Shown piece after piece: positions 27,480 to 35,965 of a stretch of DNA of 63,722 bases. The notes beneath the pieces are model-generated. The model had not been told where the DNA came from. It searched no databases and saw nothing but the letters and a program-made list of their open reading frames with translations. Positions within the stretch are counted from its first letter, which is position 1. Each line of letters opens with the position of its first letter. Source of the stretch: Planctomycetaceae bacterium (lineage in GTDB: Bacteria > Planctomycetota > Planctomycetia > Planctomycetales > Planctomycetaceae); NCBI GenBank assembly GCA_021732415.1, contig JAKFVC010000058.1, positions 1 through 63,722 of the forward strand. The letters are read 5' to 3'. Position numbers and translations under genes: made by a program.

Positions 27480-28937
27480 TCACTTAACTCCACGCACTCG
27501 CGCGAGCTCTGGGCTGTGAAAGTACGCTGTCTCCGGGATCGTTTGTAGTTCGCCATCTCCCTGCTTCCAGGCCAGGGTCACGCCGGCAGTTCCTCCCCGT
27601 TCGTTATACTCCACTCGCAACGCATGCAGACCTTCGCGGAGTTGCAGTTCCACCGCGTTCTCCGCCGCCCCGCCCCAATGGTTGATGATGTTAATGTCGT
27701 CGATCCATACTCGCCCACCATCATCGTGTACGAGATGAATGACGTACGTTCCAGATGACGGTATTTTCAATTGCCCCACCCAGACGAGCGAGAAATTGTC
27801 GTTCGGCAAACCTTCCGCGGGCCCACCGTTTCCAAAATTCATGTTAATCCGAGCATCAATGCGCGTGGCTCGCAGCGTATTAAAGTCTTGCCCCTCGTAC
27901 AGAAATGTCATCAATCCCGGCGCGGTCGAGGAGCGCGGAGTCATGCCGCTCACTTGCTGTGCCAGCTTTTCGCATTGAGCCTTCTGCAGGCCGGTCGCAT
28001 CGAAGGACGCCAGATGGAACCAATACGCGGCTTCGCGCAGCATGCGCGGCTTGAAGGACCCCGTTTGCTTCTCGGCTAGCACCTGCCAGGCTTGCGCCAA
28101 TGCCAGGACATCTGCCAGAGCCTGCGGTTTAGCGGCCTCGCGCACCGCAATCGCCTTGAGTTCCTCATCGTTGCCATTCTGCAGCTTCGGCCCGCCGGTC
28201 GCCCAGTCCCCGCGGACCAGGCACAAGTAGCGTCCGACAACCACATTCGCGGCCGGATCATTCGGCGTTGTGGCCAGCACTGTTAACGCCTTCTGATTCG
28301 CCTCGAACTCTTTTTTCTGGTCTGGAATCAGGCCCCTCAGGTCACCGGTCAACTTGATCAAGCCGCGCTCCTTCGTGCGGAGTGCGGCCAACTGCGCCGT
28401 CTCGAGCAGTTGACTTACGATGTCAAACTTGCCGCGCTGCTCCGCCTCTTCCGCCAGTTCCAGCGCGTGGACCGTAATCCATTGAAAATCTTGCTTCGAC
28501 TTCCCCAGCACCGCACGCAGGCTGACGGCCTTCAAGGGGAGCAGGTCAACTTCAAACAGAGTCCCCATCGCGTCGATGGACCTCAGGGCCCCATTCGGAT
28601 CACCGGCCACTTCCATCAGCTTGCGAGATTCCAGCAGGCACACATAACGCGACGCGAGGTCATTGCCAGTCTCTTTCGACTGAGTATACAGGGCATTGGC
28701 AAATTCGCGTTTGAGGCCCGCATCTTTAGAGTTTCGAGCCTTGAAGAACTGCGCCTTATAAATTTCGCTAATCTGAGTCTGCGCGTTCTTGGTCGCGTTC
28801 GCAGAAGGGAGTGCCGTCCTGGCCGCATTCTTTTCCGCGGGCGCAGGTTGAGCCTGCAGTACGGCAATCACCCACACGCTACCGGATAGCGCAAGCACGC
28901 AGGCGATGCAGAACCGTCGGCGCCAGAATAATTTCAC
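27480..28937 (-). CDS. Exported protein with C-terminal PA14 domain
   Basis: The 485-residue protein has a signal peptide (RRRFCIACVLALSGSVWVIA, then QAQPAPA), a helical central region of about 290 residues of repeat-like character, and a PA14 beta-barrel at about 340-475. The PA14 signatures are LVWVGQLKIPSSGTYVIHL, VHDDGGRVWIDD, NHWGG and GLHALRVEYNERGGTAGVTL. PA14 domains usually bind carbohydrate in cell-surface enzymes and adhesins. No catalytic domain is seen. It is convergent with the nuclease gene, their stops being 73 bases apart. Confidence 0.85.
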   Translation of the reverse strand: MKLFWRRRFCIACVLALSGSVWVIAVLQAQPAPAEKNAARTALPSANATKNAQTQISEIYKAQFFKARNSKDAGLKREFANALYTQSKETGNDLASRYVCLLESRKLMEVAGDPNGALRSIDAMGTLFEVDLLPLKAVSLRAVLGKSKQDFQWITVHALELAEEAEQRGKFDIVSQLLETAQLAALRTKERGLIKLTGDLRGLIPDQKKEFEANQKALTVLATTPNDPAANVVVGRYLCLVRGDWATGGPKLQNGNDEELKAIAVREAAKPQALADVLALAQAWQVLAEKQTGSFKPRMLREAAYWFHLASFDATGLQKAQCEKLAQQVSGMTPRSSTAPGLMTFLYEGQDFNTLRATRIDARINMNFGNGGPAEGLPNDNFSLVWVGQLKIPSSGTYVIHLVHDDGGRVWIDDINIINHWGGAAENAVELQLREGLHALRVEYNERGGTAGVTLAWKQGDGELQTIPETAYFHSPELARVRGVK

Positions 28938-29170
28938 CGGATCCTCTCCCCAATCGATGTCGCCTGACAGCGGTAAACACGAAGCGGGTTTACGGCCCGG
29001 GCCATCTTAGCACACTCACTAACGGTGCGAAAGAAATGGGGACAGGTGAGCCACGCACCGTAAAGGCTAAGAGCGAATCGGCAGCGCACTCTGCGCCCAT
29101 GATATTCAGCGGTACTCTTTGATCCCTTCGACTTCTTTGAACTCTTCGACTGCTTTGCAGGCGAACAGAC

Positions 29171-29316
29171 CCAGGTGAGCCCCGTGCCGTGAGGCCGGGG
29201 GTGGGGTGGGGTGGCGACTCGCTCTGCTGCATCTGCGATCTTCACTAAGCAGGCGCTTTACCGAGAAAATCACGTCGCCACCCTACCCCGGGGTTGACGC
29301 CACCGGGCTCACCTGG
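29171..29316. repeat. Palindromic unit CCAGGTGAGCCCC, copy 1
   Basis: The arms CCAGGTGAGCCCCGTGCCG and GGGCTCACCTGG enclose a body with GGGGTGGCGAC/GTCGCCACCC pairing. It is repeated at 29509-29650 in the same orientation, and a relative is at 58334-58450. Each of the two units here is followed by the same block, CTTGGGGCGCTGCGGCGCGA, and then by CTTCTTTGA-type short repeats. Confidence 0.88.
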
Positions 29317-29394
29317 CTTGGGGCGCTGCGGCGCGACTTCTTTGATCCCTTTGAACTCTTTGACTTCTTTGCACACGCGCACATGTGTTTGGCG

Positions 29395-29460
29395 TGCCCC
29401 CGTGGCCGACGCTGCTAGCGTCGGCGTACACAGACGCTGGCAGCGTCTACCACGGGGGCC
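29395..29460. repeat. Palindromic hairpin GCCCCCGTGG...CCACGGGGGC
   Basis: Outer 10-base arms enclose two inner palindromes of the GACGCTGCCAGCGTC type. It lies between the two tandem palindromic units. Confidence 0.85.
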
Positions 29461-29508
29461 GTCCCCTTCGACTTCTTTGAACTCTTTGCTTCTTTGCCCA
29501 CGAATCAA

Positions 29509-29650
29509 CCCAGGTGAGCCCCGTGCCGTGAGGCCGGGGGTGGGGTGGCGACTCGCCATGCTGCATCGGCGATCTTCACCAACTAGGCGACGAAACGAGA
29601 AAATCACGTCGCTACTCTACCCCGGGGCTGACGCCGCCGGGCTCACCTGG
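29509..29650. repeat. Palindromic unit CCAGGTGAGCCCC, copy 2
   Basis: A direct repeat of 29171-29316 with small differences, followed by the same GC-rich block and a longer run of CTTCTTTGA-type repeats. The whole 28938-30065 spacer (1.1 kb) holds no convincing gene. Confidence 0.88.
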
Positions 29651-29663
29651 CTTGGGGCGCTGC

Positions 29664-29732
29664 GGCGCGACTTCTTTGATCCCTTTGAACTCTTTGATTT
29701 CTTCGACTTCTTTGATTTCTTTGATCTGTCTT
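29664..29732. repeat. Minisatellite of CTTCTTTGA / CTCTTTGAT units
   Basis: Degenerate 9-base units (CTTCTTTGA, CTCTTTGAT, TTCTTCGA) run for nearly 70 bases. Shorter runs occur at about 29119-29156, 29335-29371 and 29464-29498, and again at 35041-35446. Read as protein they give Phe/Asp-rich phantom frames. Confidence 0.85.
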
Positions 29733-30051
29733 AAGTCTACTCTCCACTCACTCCCATCAACTCTCTCGCCGCAGGCGCACGGTGTGCGCCCTCGAACTGG
29801 AGCAGTTCAAGTCACCCGCCTCTCGGTCGGCAAAAACCGCCGTCCGCGCAGTCGCCACCGGCGGCAGCCCGATTGAGATTCCGTCAGGTCACGGACAATC
29901 TCCTATTTCCCAACGTTCCGCCCGACTGTTGTGGTGACGATCCTCTTCAAGATCGAGCATCCCCTCGTTCATCATTCGATCATACAACGGCGTATCACAC
30001 CCACTAAATTGAGCACCATTGGGTGGCGAATGCCGCACAGGAACTTGGGCC
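29728..30051. repeat. Duplicated intergenic module, copy A
   Basis: About 320 bases aligned with 35440-35760 (copy B). The first 70 bases differ at only two positions; the rest is about three-quarters identical by eye. The module contains the hairpin GGCGCACGGTGTGCGCC. Each copy abuts the stop of a minus-strand membrane-protein gene at one end and a CTTCTTTGA minisatellite at the other. Confidence 0.82.
29889..30026 (-). pseudogene. Possible gene remnant inside module A
   Basis: On the minus strand an open stretch of 45 codons reads PPNGAQFSGCDTPLYDRMMN and ends EIGDCP before TGA. The aligned part of copy B (35602-35738) is one base shorter. It shares AQFG, PLYDRMM and EIGDCP, but needs a frame change in between. 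This could be the tail of an old duplicated gene. Non-coding flanks are equally conserved, so the reading may be accidental. Confidence 0.3.
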
Positions 30052-30065
30052 CCCCGCGCATGCGC

Positions 30066-30488
30066 TTATGCAGGCTTCGTCCGCTGGGCCAATACGAGGC
30101 AAATCAGCCCGGCCCCAGATTGTAGGGCGGCGGCCGGCCACAGCCAACTTGCCGTCAAGCCCAGCACGATGCCCGCGGCTCCCATCACGCAGCACAGATA
30201 GCTCAAAATCGCACGCGCTTCGAGTGTTCGAGTGGGCCAGATCGCGAAGCAATACGCAACACCCGCCGCAATGAGAAAGTTGTAGCATCCCATATTGAAC
30301 GCGAAGATGCGCAGCGACTTGCCATTGTCCGCTCCCTTTGCTTCGAAGTCACCGATCTTCAACTCAGCCGCCGGCGCCTCGGCCTTAAATCTTTCGGTCT
30401 CCTTCGGAAACCTGACGGCTTCCAATGCAAAGAAGCCCAGATGCAGAACAAGACAGAAACCTGCGGCCACTTTGAGTAACATGGGCAT
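30066..30488 (-). CDS. Small DUF1304-like integral membrane protein
   Basis: The 140-residue protein has four membrane segments: MLLKVAAGFCLVLHLGFFAL, NFLIAAGVAYCFAIW, AILSYLCCVMGAAGIVLGLT and AAALQSGAGLICLVLAQ. The Ala-Leu-Glu at the end of the first helix and NMGCYNFLIAAG before the second resemble DUF1304. The function is unknown. ATG 30488 is supported by GAGGAG seven bases upstream; the frame continues to 30587 without such a site. It stands alone on the minus strand, and module A begins within 20 bases of its stop. Confidence 0.75.
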   Translation of the reverse strand: MPMLLKVAAGFCLVLHLGFFALEAVRFPKETERFKAEAPAAELKIGDFEAKGADNGKSLRIFAFNMGCYNFLIAAGVAYCFAIWPTRTLEARAILSYLCCVMGAAGIVLGLTASWLWPAAALQSGAGLICLVLAQRTKPA

Positions 30489-30803
30489 TTGCGAACTCCT
30501 CAAGCAAAAGGGGGACCGGCAAGTCAGAGCATGGTCATGCGTCGACATGTACAGTGACACAATAAAGTGCTTCGACACATCCCGCAAGCGTGCGACTGCT
30601 GAATGACACTGACTCCATCAGTTGTTACCAGCGGGATTAGTCGCCGGGTTGTTCCCGTCGCGGAGTGGCCGGTTTTGACGATACAAGCCTCCTGTAGACT
30701 CAGGTTGGAACTCACACTGAGCCCAACTGAGCAATGCTTGACCAATCAAATATTTGTTGGGTAGACTTCTGACTAGGTATCATTTACCAGATTGAGGGTA
30801 TCT

Positions 30804-31379
30804 GTGAACGAATTGTGGAAGGCGGCATTTACGATCGCCGGTATTGGTGCAATTGGCTCGTTCATTCTTTGGTCTCTCTATAGTAAATGGATCAAGTTAC
30901 CTATCTGGGTGTCGCTGACCAAGCATCAGCAATTCGTGCTGTTCACCCTGTTTCTCACCTTTACGTTCTTGTTTGCCATCGCAGGACTCATCACCTACGC
31001 GATGACGATTCAGCCTCCTCAGCCCCCGAATAAGCAGCTCGTCAACACATTTAAGGATAAACGGAAGAATGCGATTGAGTTGTTCGCCAAGGCAAAAACG
31101 GCGACTGGAAGTCAACAAGTGGGGCAGAACTTTGTGGAAGCGGAAACCAAATTCATCGATTTGACCGACGAGAGCATCAAGGCTCTGGAGAACAACGAAG
31201 ACGTCCGAGCGTACGAATTGAGAAAGAAGCTCCTCAAACATGTGAATTCTGACGACTTCATGAATGCGATACCGAAGCTATACCACCGTGACTTTGAACA
31301 GGAGTGTACAATACCGAAAGCATTACAAGGGGAAATTGAAAGAAAACTCGGTATCCAGCTAGCACCCGGCGAAGCGTGA
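30804..31379 (+). CDS. Hypothetical protein with two membrane segments and a soluble C-terminal domain
   Basis: The 191-residue protein starts at GTG 30804, with TGAGGG five bases upstream. Two membrane segments (AAFTIAGIGAIGSFILW, about 6-24, and FVLFTLFLTFTFLFAIAGLI, about 43-65) are followed by a charged helical domain (KDKRKNAIELFAKAKTATGS and onward) of about 115 residues. I recognise no family. Base composition is a little lower in GC than that of the neighbours. It may be a sensor or anchor, but nothing shows this. Confidence 0.65.
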   Translation: MNELWKAAFTIAGIGAIGSFILWSLYSKWIKLPIWVSLTKHQQFVLFTLFLTFTFLFAIAGLITYAMTIQPPQPPNKQLVNTFKDKRKNAIELFAKAKTATGSQQVGQNFVEAETKFIDLTDESIKALENNEDVRAYELRKKLLKHVNSDDFMNAIPKLYHRDFEQECTIPKALQGEIERKLGIQLAPGEA

Positions 31380-31408
31380 TGTCAAATGGCACGCAGCCAC
31401 AGCAGGCC

Positions 31409-31473
31409 TGTAGCCTGACCCTCCGAGTCGGGCATTCTTCATTTCCAGTCCCGACTCAGAGAGTCAGGCTACA
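31409..31473. repeat. Palindromic repeat TGTAGCCTGAC
   Basis: TGTAGCCTGACCCTCCGAGT pairs with the arm ACTCAGAGAGTCAGGCTACA. It lies just after the stop of the preceding gene and could end its transcript, although no T-run follows. Confidence 0.88.
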
Positions 31474-31630
31474 GAACAGCCCAGCAGTCGCCGGCGGCGG
31501 TAAACTCCTCTTTCACCTCTCACCCCTCACCCAGCCCCATCTCGACGCAATTCCAAAACATCCATAAAATACGGCTGACGATCAGGCGGATCGAATCGCA
31601 TGTTGCACACCTGACAGGGATGGTCGAGGC

Positions 31631-32839
31631 ATGGCACACATAATTGCACCTGGTTCAGCGTCTTCGAATTCCAACGCCGACCATCGATCACGGCCGTTTT
31701 TCCTCGTCGACATTTTTCAACGCTATGGCGCCAAAGCGGCGTTCGCACTGGTCATCGCGGCCGCGGTCGCCTTCGCTCCGTTGATGACCTTGTATTGGTT
31801 CAATGAGCTTCGCTGTCAGCCCGTGGTGACGCAGGCACTGGGGACCAGTGTCGTCGTGAAGCCCGGCCGCTATCAGCAAGACCAGAGTGGCGATGAGCCC
31901 GGCGAAACGGCCCTGCTGCAGGTGGTGTGCGAAGTCCCCACCAGCGACGGGTGGCGCTATCTGCTGGTCGACGACGATCCCGTTCGCCGCGGCGTCCAGA
32001 CTTCGGATTCCAACTATGTGCGTAAAGAACTCGTGTATCTGCGTCGCGCGGGCCATTCGCAATTGCCCTTCGGCTTGCTCGGCAAGCCTCCCGTCAGTGC
32101 CTGGTTACCGGCGGGAGAGTATGAGGTTCTGGTCATCCATGAAGCTCCCCAGGCCGACTTCAGTATCAGCGCTCGGCCCCGCGCCTACCCGTTGATCTCG
32201 GCGGTGGCCTACCCCTCACTCGAACCGCGCGTGAAAACCGTCTGCCGGATTCCGCTGCCGCACTACAATGGGGGTGGTTCCGAGCCTGTCCAGCTGCTGG
32301 GGGCGGCTGGCCCGGTGGCGGACGGCGCGTTGACCGCAGCAGATCTCGCTGCGTTCCTGCCCGGCTACGAGGCCGCATTCCCCATTCCGACGCCGGCTGG
32401 CTTTCTCTTGTCGTTGCCAGAACCGACGATCCAGCATGCCGCCGAACATCGAGGCTGTGTCGCCGATCTGCGAGAATTGCAAACGGTCCCGCGCGAATGG
32501 TCGCGCAACCAACTGGCCGCGGTACGAAACTGGCTGCCGGACGATGCGGTGCAGGCGCGCGCGAACCTCAGCCAATTAGTGGATCGCCTGCAATGGTTCG
32601 AATTTCTGGAAGGCTGGTTCTGCTATGCCTGCGCGGCAGTCGCCGGCTTGACGTTCACTAAATGGGGCACCCTCACACTTCTGGACCCCGTGCGACGTCG
32701 CAACGTCTGGAGCAAATCCCCATCAGTACTGCTGAAAATCGCCCTGGTCTCGGTGGTGATCTGGTGCGTGTATCAATACCTGACGAATCCCTCCAGCATC
32801 CTCAGCCTGCTCCCGTCCCAAAGCAGCCCGACACCCTGA
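31631..32839 (+). CDS. Hypothetical membrane-anchored protein
   Basis: The 402-residue protein has an N-terminal membrane segment (AAFALVIAAAVAFAPLMTLYWF, about 36-57), a long extracytoplasmic domain to about 315, and two C-terminal membrane segments (FEFLEGWFCYACAAVAGLTF and LLKIALVSVVIWCVYQYL). The domain contains WLPAGEYEVLVIHEAP, suggesting a beta-rich fold. I know no family for it. ATG 31631 has AGGGA about nine bases upstream. It precedes the lipoprotein gene on the same strand by 206 bases, with a palindromic repeat between them. Confidence 0.7.
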   Translation: MAHIIAPGSASSNSNADHRSRPFFLVDIFQRYGAKAAFALVIAAAVAFAPLMTLYWFNELRCQPVVTQALGTSVVVKPGRYQQDQSGDEPGETALLQVVCEVPTSDGWRYLLVDDDPVRRGVQTSDSNYVRKELVYLRRAGHSQLPFGLLGKPPVSAWLPAGEYEVLVIHEAPQADFSISARPRAYPLISAVAYPSLEPRVKTVCRIPLPHYNGGGSEPVQLLGAAGPVADGALTAADLAAFLPGYEAAFPIPTPAGFLLSLPEPTIQHAAEHRGCVADLRELQTVPREWSRNQLAAVRNWLPDDAVQARANLSQLVDRLQWFEFLEGWFCYACAAVAGLTFTKWGTLTLLDPVRRRNVWSKSPSVLLKIALVSVVIWCVYQYLTNPSSILSLLPSQSSPTP

Positions 32840-32877
32840 GTCGAGGGCAGTAGCTTGACTCTCCAGACAGTCAATAG

Positions 32878-32935
32878 GGGACAGGTCCAAAGTTCAAGAT
32901 ATGGACCGGTCCCTTTGTTTCCCCTCGAACTCGAT
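32878..32935. repeat. Palindromic repeat GGGGACAGGTCCA, copy 1
   Basis: GGGGACAGGTCCA pairs with TGGACCGGTCCC and ends with TTTCCCC. The reverse complement of 38685-38747 is a second, diverged copy. Confidence 0.82.
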
Positions 32936-33045
32936 CTTTGGGAAGTCCGATTCCGGTTTGCTTGACTTGAAATTTACTGCACAACATGTCAGAAATCATA
33001 TTTGGTTCGACGACCAAGATTCCACTATCCCCACAGGGAAATCCA

Positions 33046-33516
33046 ATGAGCACGAAGTCGCTACGCCTGTTGCTGTGTGTTGCTGTCCTTTTCGCCGCAG
33101 GTTGCGATACCGAAACGACTGGGTTGGAGAACCCGGATCAACCCAAAAATCTGGGGGCTCCGTGGGTCAACAGAACGGACAGACAAATCGGTTCCAGTTC
33201 CAGCTCAGGCGACGCCGAAAAGAATCACATTTTCGGCAGCACTACGAATCGTTTTAGTGGCTTGGTGGAGCATATAGCATCAGAGTTCGAGGCACCGATC
33301 GCAGTCAAGCCCAAGAAGATGCTCGATTGGAATTTGACCGTTGAGGTCAAAGGAAAGACTCTGGATGAGGTACTGCAGGATGTGGCAACGAAATGCAAAC
33401 TGACACTCACAAAATCCAGCGGCGGTCTACCCATGCTGGCATATCCTGGAGACACTTCCACTGACGAGCACGTCGTCAAACCGGATGTCGAAGAGGGCGA
33501 GAGCACAGCCGAATAG
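33046..33516 (+). CDS. Lipoprotein with STN-like domain
   Basis: The 156-residue protein starts at ATG 33046 (AGGGA six bases upstream). Its lipoprotein signal is LRLLLCVAVLFAAGCD, with the lipobox Cys at about residue 20. After a Ser/Asn-rich linker comes a small domain (about 75-125) with FSGLVEHIASEFEAPIAV, then LTVEVKGKTLDEVLQDVATK and CKLTLTKS. This is the beta-alpha-beta pattern of STN domains in secretins and TonB receptors. It would sit in a membrane facing the periplasm. No secretin gene is near. An upstream in-frame ATG (32986) lacks export features. Confidence 0.75.
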   Translation: MSTKSLRLLLCVAVLFAAGCDTETTGLENPDQPKNLGAPWVNRTDRQIGSSSSSGDAEKNHIFGSTTNRFSGLVEHIASEFEAPIAVKPKKMLDWNLTVEVKGKTLDEVLQDVATKCKLTLTKSSGGLPMLAYPGDTSTDEHVVKPDVEEGESTAE

Positions 33517-33568
33517 TCCGCGGGCGGCCAAGGTGAGAGCGTTTGCACCAACCAGGGCCACGCCGCGC

Positions 33569-33823
33569 TCAGAAGCGCCAGAACCCGAAGAACAGCCGAC
33601 CGAGCCACCGGTGAAATAAAGTCTGTTCGTGGCTGCGCTCGACTTGTCGATCCAGGTCGGCAATCCGCGAGTCGAGCTCCACGTCGTCATGCGTCCCGCG
33701 GCTCACGCAAAAGCGGACCCCTTCCGGGAGATTCTTACCGCAGCCGACGCACTTTCGTAACGGAACAGCAGACTGTGACTTTGGGGGCTTGCTGCTACGT
33801 CGAGGGCCTTTTTGACTTGCCAT
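33569..33823 (-). CDS. Small zinc-ribbon-like protein, one ligand replaced
   Basis: The 84-residue protein has a basic N-terminus, then LRKCVGCGKNLPEGVRFCVS with Cys25, Cys28 and Cys39. The fourth expected Cys (CxxC) is Arg42 (codon CGC, one transition from TGC); His45 might substitute. A helical tail ends RWLGRLFFGFWRF. Small proteins of this form are often fused to or near membrane proteins. The replaced ligand may mean decay. A short copy of its 3' end (CCGCGCTTAGAAGCGCCAGA) recurs at about 36055-36074. Confidence 0.5.
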   Translation of the reverse strand: MASQKGPRRSSKPPKSQSAVPLRKCVGCGKNLPEGVRFCVSRGTHDDVELDSRIADLDRQVERSHEQTLFHRWLGRLFFGFWRF

Positions 33824-34007
33824 GACACTAAACCTCTTGAACCACAACAGTCCTCATGATTGACCTTGGCCAACAAAGGATAGTGTAGCAATGGGCGGGT
33901 CAATTGAGAACACGAGGGAACGCTCTGCATTTTGAATGGATCGCATCAAAGAGACCTGTCCACTTTTGGCTTCCGAAACGCTTCCAACCTGGGCCACCCC
34001 GCGATCC

Positions 34008-34147
34008 CGTGCCACTGTTTCGGGGCGGCGCGGTTGACTCGATTTTGGATCACGGCACGCTCGCCGCACCTAAGCAGTGCTCAGGGAGAATCACGCATCC
34101 ACAGAAACACTGCTTAACGACTGAGTACAGTCGTGAAACAGTGCCAC
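34008..34147. repeat. Palindromic element with nested arms
   Basis: The outer arms CGTGCCACTGTTTC and GAAACAGTGCCACG and the inner arms TAAGCAGTG and CACTGCTTA form a nested palindrome of about 140 bases. It occupies much of the 33824-34250 spacer, where no gene is seen. Confidence 0.75.
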
Positions 34148-34250
34148 GACTTTACTTTCTGCGGTGCTCAAACTAGTGCCACCCTGCCTTGTACGAAACT
34201 CACATTCGCTACAATCCTCCGGCATGTGCTGGCGCACCCTGACACCTTTT

Positions 34251-34922
34251 TCAGCCGGCCTGCCCCCAAAGCAGTTGCAGCATGAAGACTTGAATCATCA
34301 GCAATAGACCTCCCAGCAGAGCCGTGCAGAGCGAGATCAGCAGGGATTTCATGATGAAGTCGTAAATGGGCGATTGCTCCTTAATCTTGATCGAGCCCTT
34401 CTTAATCAGGTGGTTGGTGATCGCCTTCCCCGCCACCAGCGACGAAGCCATGGCCGTGGGATTCAGGACAATTGCGGCCAGCAGACCGCCAAACATGCTC
34501 AGGACGAGCACGAGCGCTGAACCCATTACCCAGACCAGTCCAAACACCATCATCCCCATTGTGAAAAAGCACCCGGGGATGGCGGAGACCAATTCGATTC
34601 CGAGCGCCAGCGCGAATGGATTGTGCTGCAAGTTCTGCCAGTCATACCAGTTGTTGCTCGACCTTTTCTTCTTCCTGGATGACTTGGTGCCACGGGGTGC
34701 TACGGGCAACTCATCGGCTTCGTCTTCCGCATCTTCCAGTTGGCTTTCTTCCCACGCATCTTCCAGCTTGTTCTGGCGAGACTCAGCAGGCCGAACACCG
34801 CGTTGCGGGACGGGGATCGTGAGGACCTGACCACACTCCCTGCACTTGATTTTCTTTCCAGCGTGCTGGTCTGCCACTTTGAGATCGGTGAAGCAGTTGT
34901 CACACGAGACTTTGATAGGCAT
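34251..34922 (-). CDS. Zinc-ribbon membrane protein
   Basis: The 223-residue protein begins with a zinc ribbon (Cys7, Cys10, Cys27, Cys30; VSCDNCFTDLKVADQHAGKK then IKCREC), followed by an acidic and then a basic linker (about 45-90). Three or so membrane segments follow: PGCFFTMGMMVFGLVWVMGS, LVLVLSMFGGLLAAIVL and LLISLCTALLGGLLLMIQVF. This layout is common in planctomycete proteins of unknown function. Some carry a ribbon of this kind to bind nucleic acid or protein at the membrane. No operon partner is visible. Confidence 0.75.
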   Translation of the reverse strand: MPIKVSCDNCFTDLKVADQHAGKKIKCRECGQVLTIPVPQRGVRPAESRQNKLEDAWEESQLEDAEDEADELPVAPRGTKSSRKKKRSSNNWYDWQNLQHNPFALALGIELVSAIPGCFFTMGMMVFGLVWVMGSALVLVLSMFGGLLAAIVLNPTAMASSLVAGKAITNHLIKKGSIKIKEQSPIYDFIMKSLLISLCTALLGGLLLMIQVFMLQLLWGQAG

Positions 34923-35040
34923 GGGTGGGCTCTACGCTCTGGAGTAAACAATAGATGTGAGGAACGGCGATTAGAAAACGAATGGCACTGCCGTGTGCCT
35001 TCGGGGGGACAACAGGGGGCAGGATCTGGAGCTTCAAGTC

Positions 35041-35446
35041 CCGACTTCTTTGATTTCTTTGAACTCTTTGATTTCTTCGAACTGTCTTAAGTCTACTCTT
35101 CACTCAGTTCCCAAGCTTGTGCCACCGAGCCCGTCCGGCTTGGGGCGCTGCGGCGCGCCCTCTTTGATCCCTTCGACTTCTTTGATCCCTTCGACTTCTT
35201 TGCACCCTTTGACTTCTTTGATCCCTTCGACTTCTTTGCCGCGTTGCAACTATCTGGCGAGAATCCGACCGTAGGATGGCCGCCTCGGCCGTCTTCTGCT
35301 TCTGCGCTCGCTAAGAGACGGCCGGGGCGGCCATCCTACGGGACGCTTTCCGCTGCGCTCTTTGATCCCTTCGAGCTCTTTGCTCCACTTGATCCCTTCG
35401 ACTTCTTTGAACTCTTCGAACTCTTTGATTTCTTCGAATTGTCTTA
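35041..35446. repeat. Minisatellite runs (CTTCTTTGA units) with an embedded palindrome
   Basis: Three runs (about 35041-35088, 35157-35240 and 35352-35446) of CTTCTTTGA, CCCTTCGA and CTCTTTGAT units match the type at 29.1-29.7 kb. After the first run, a short third copy of the head of the duplicated module (GTCTTAAGTCTACTCTTCAC) is present at about 35083-35105. The 870-base spacer 34923-35791 holds no gene. Confidence 0.83.
35269..35341. repeat. Palindrome CCGTAGGATGGCCGC
   Basis: CCGTAGGATGGCCGCC pairs with GGCGGCCATCCTACGG, and an inner CGGCCGTCT pairs with AGACGGCCG. It is embedded between two minisatellite runs. Confidence 0.9.
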
Positions 35447-35760
35447 AGTCTACTTTCCACTCACTCCCGTCAACTCTCTCGCCGCAGGCGCACGGTGTGC
35501 GCCCTCGAACTGACGCAGTTCAAGTTCCCGGCGTCCCGGTTCGCAAAAACCTCCGTACGCGCCGTGACAACCGGCGGCAGCCCCAGTGAGGTTCCGTCAA
35601 CTCACGGACAATCTCCTATTTCCCGATGTTTCTCCCTGCTCTCAGGGTGAGGATTCTCTTCCCGACCAAGCCCCCTTCGCTCATCATTCGATCATACAAC
35701 GGCACCTCAATCGCACCAAATTGTGCGTCACCCAACGCTGGCGCACAGGAACTCGGGCCA
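35440..35760. repeat. Duplicated intergenic module, copy B
   Basis: It matches 29728-30051 (copy A) from GTCTTAAGTCTAC through ATCATTCGATCATACAACGG to CACAGGAAC. It lies between a CTTCTTTGA minisatellite and the stop of the small membrane gene at 35792. The possible coding reading of copy A is broken here by a one-base length difference within 35602-35738. Confidence 0.82.
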
Positions 35761-35791
35761 CCCCACAGTCCTGTCGGTTAGGCTGTCATGA

Positions 35792-35965
35792 TTATCGGCG
35801 TGGAATCATCATCCATTGCGAAAAGGGGAGGACGATGTAGACGGCAATTAAGTAGACGCAAGGCAATGCGATGAGCATGACGAGCGCCTGGGCGATGATT
35901 TCCACGAAGCTGTCGGTTGGCTTCGGATCGGGCAATCGAAACGGGTCGCGGCGGCGTTTTGTCAT
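35792..35965 (-). CDS. Small single-pass membrane protein
   Basis: The 57-residue protein begins MTKRRRDPFRLPDPKPTD and has one membrane segment (IIAQALVMLIALPCVYLIAVY, about 25-45). It ends MMIPRR. ATG 35965 has no ribosome binding site, and the frame remains open to 36016. It resembles no family I know. Charged ends flanking a clean hydrophobic segment support its being real, but it may also be a chance frame. Confidence 0.45.
   Translation of the reverse strand: MTKRRRDPFRLPDPKPTDSFVEIIAQALVMLIALPCVYLIAVYIVLPFSQWMMIPRR

Noticed and set aside
29119-35446. CTTCTTTGA repeat runs considered as CRISPR arrays or as coding Phe/Asp-rich repeats
   Set aside because: Units are 9-base degenerate minisatellites without spacers, and reading frames through them (FFDPFELFDFF) change composition abruptly at repeat borders.
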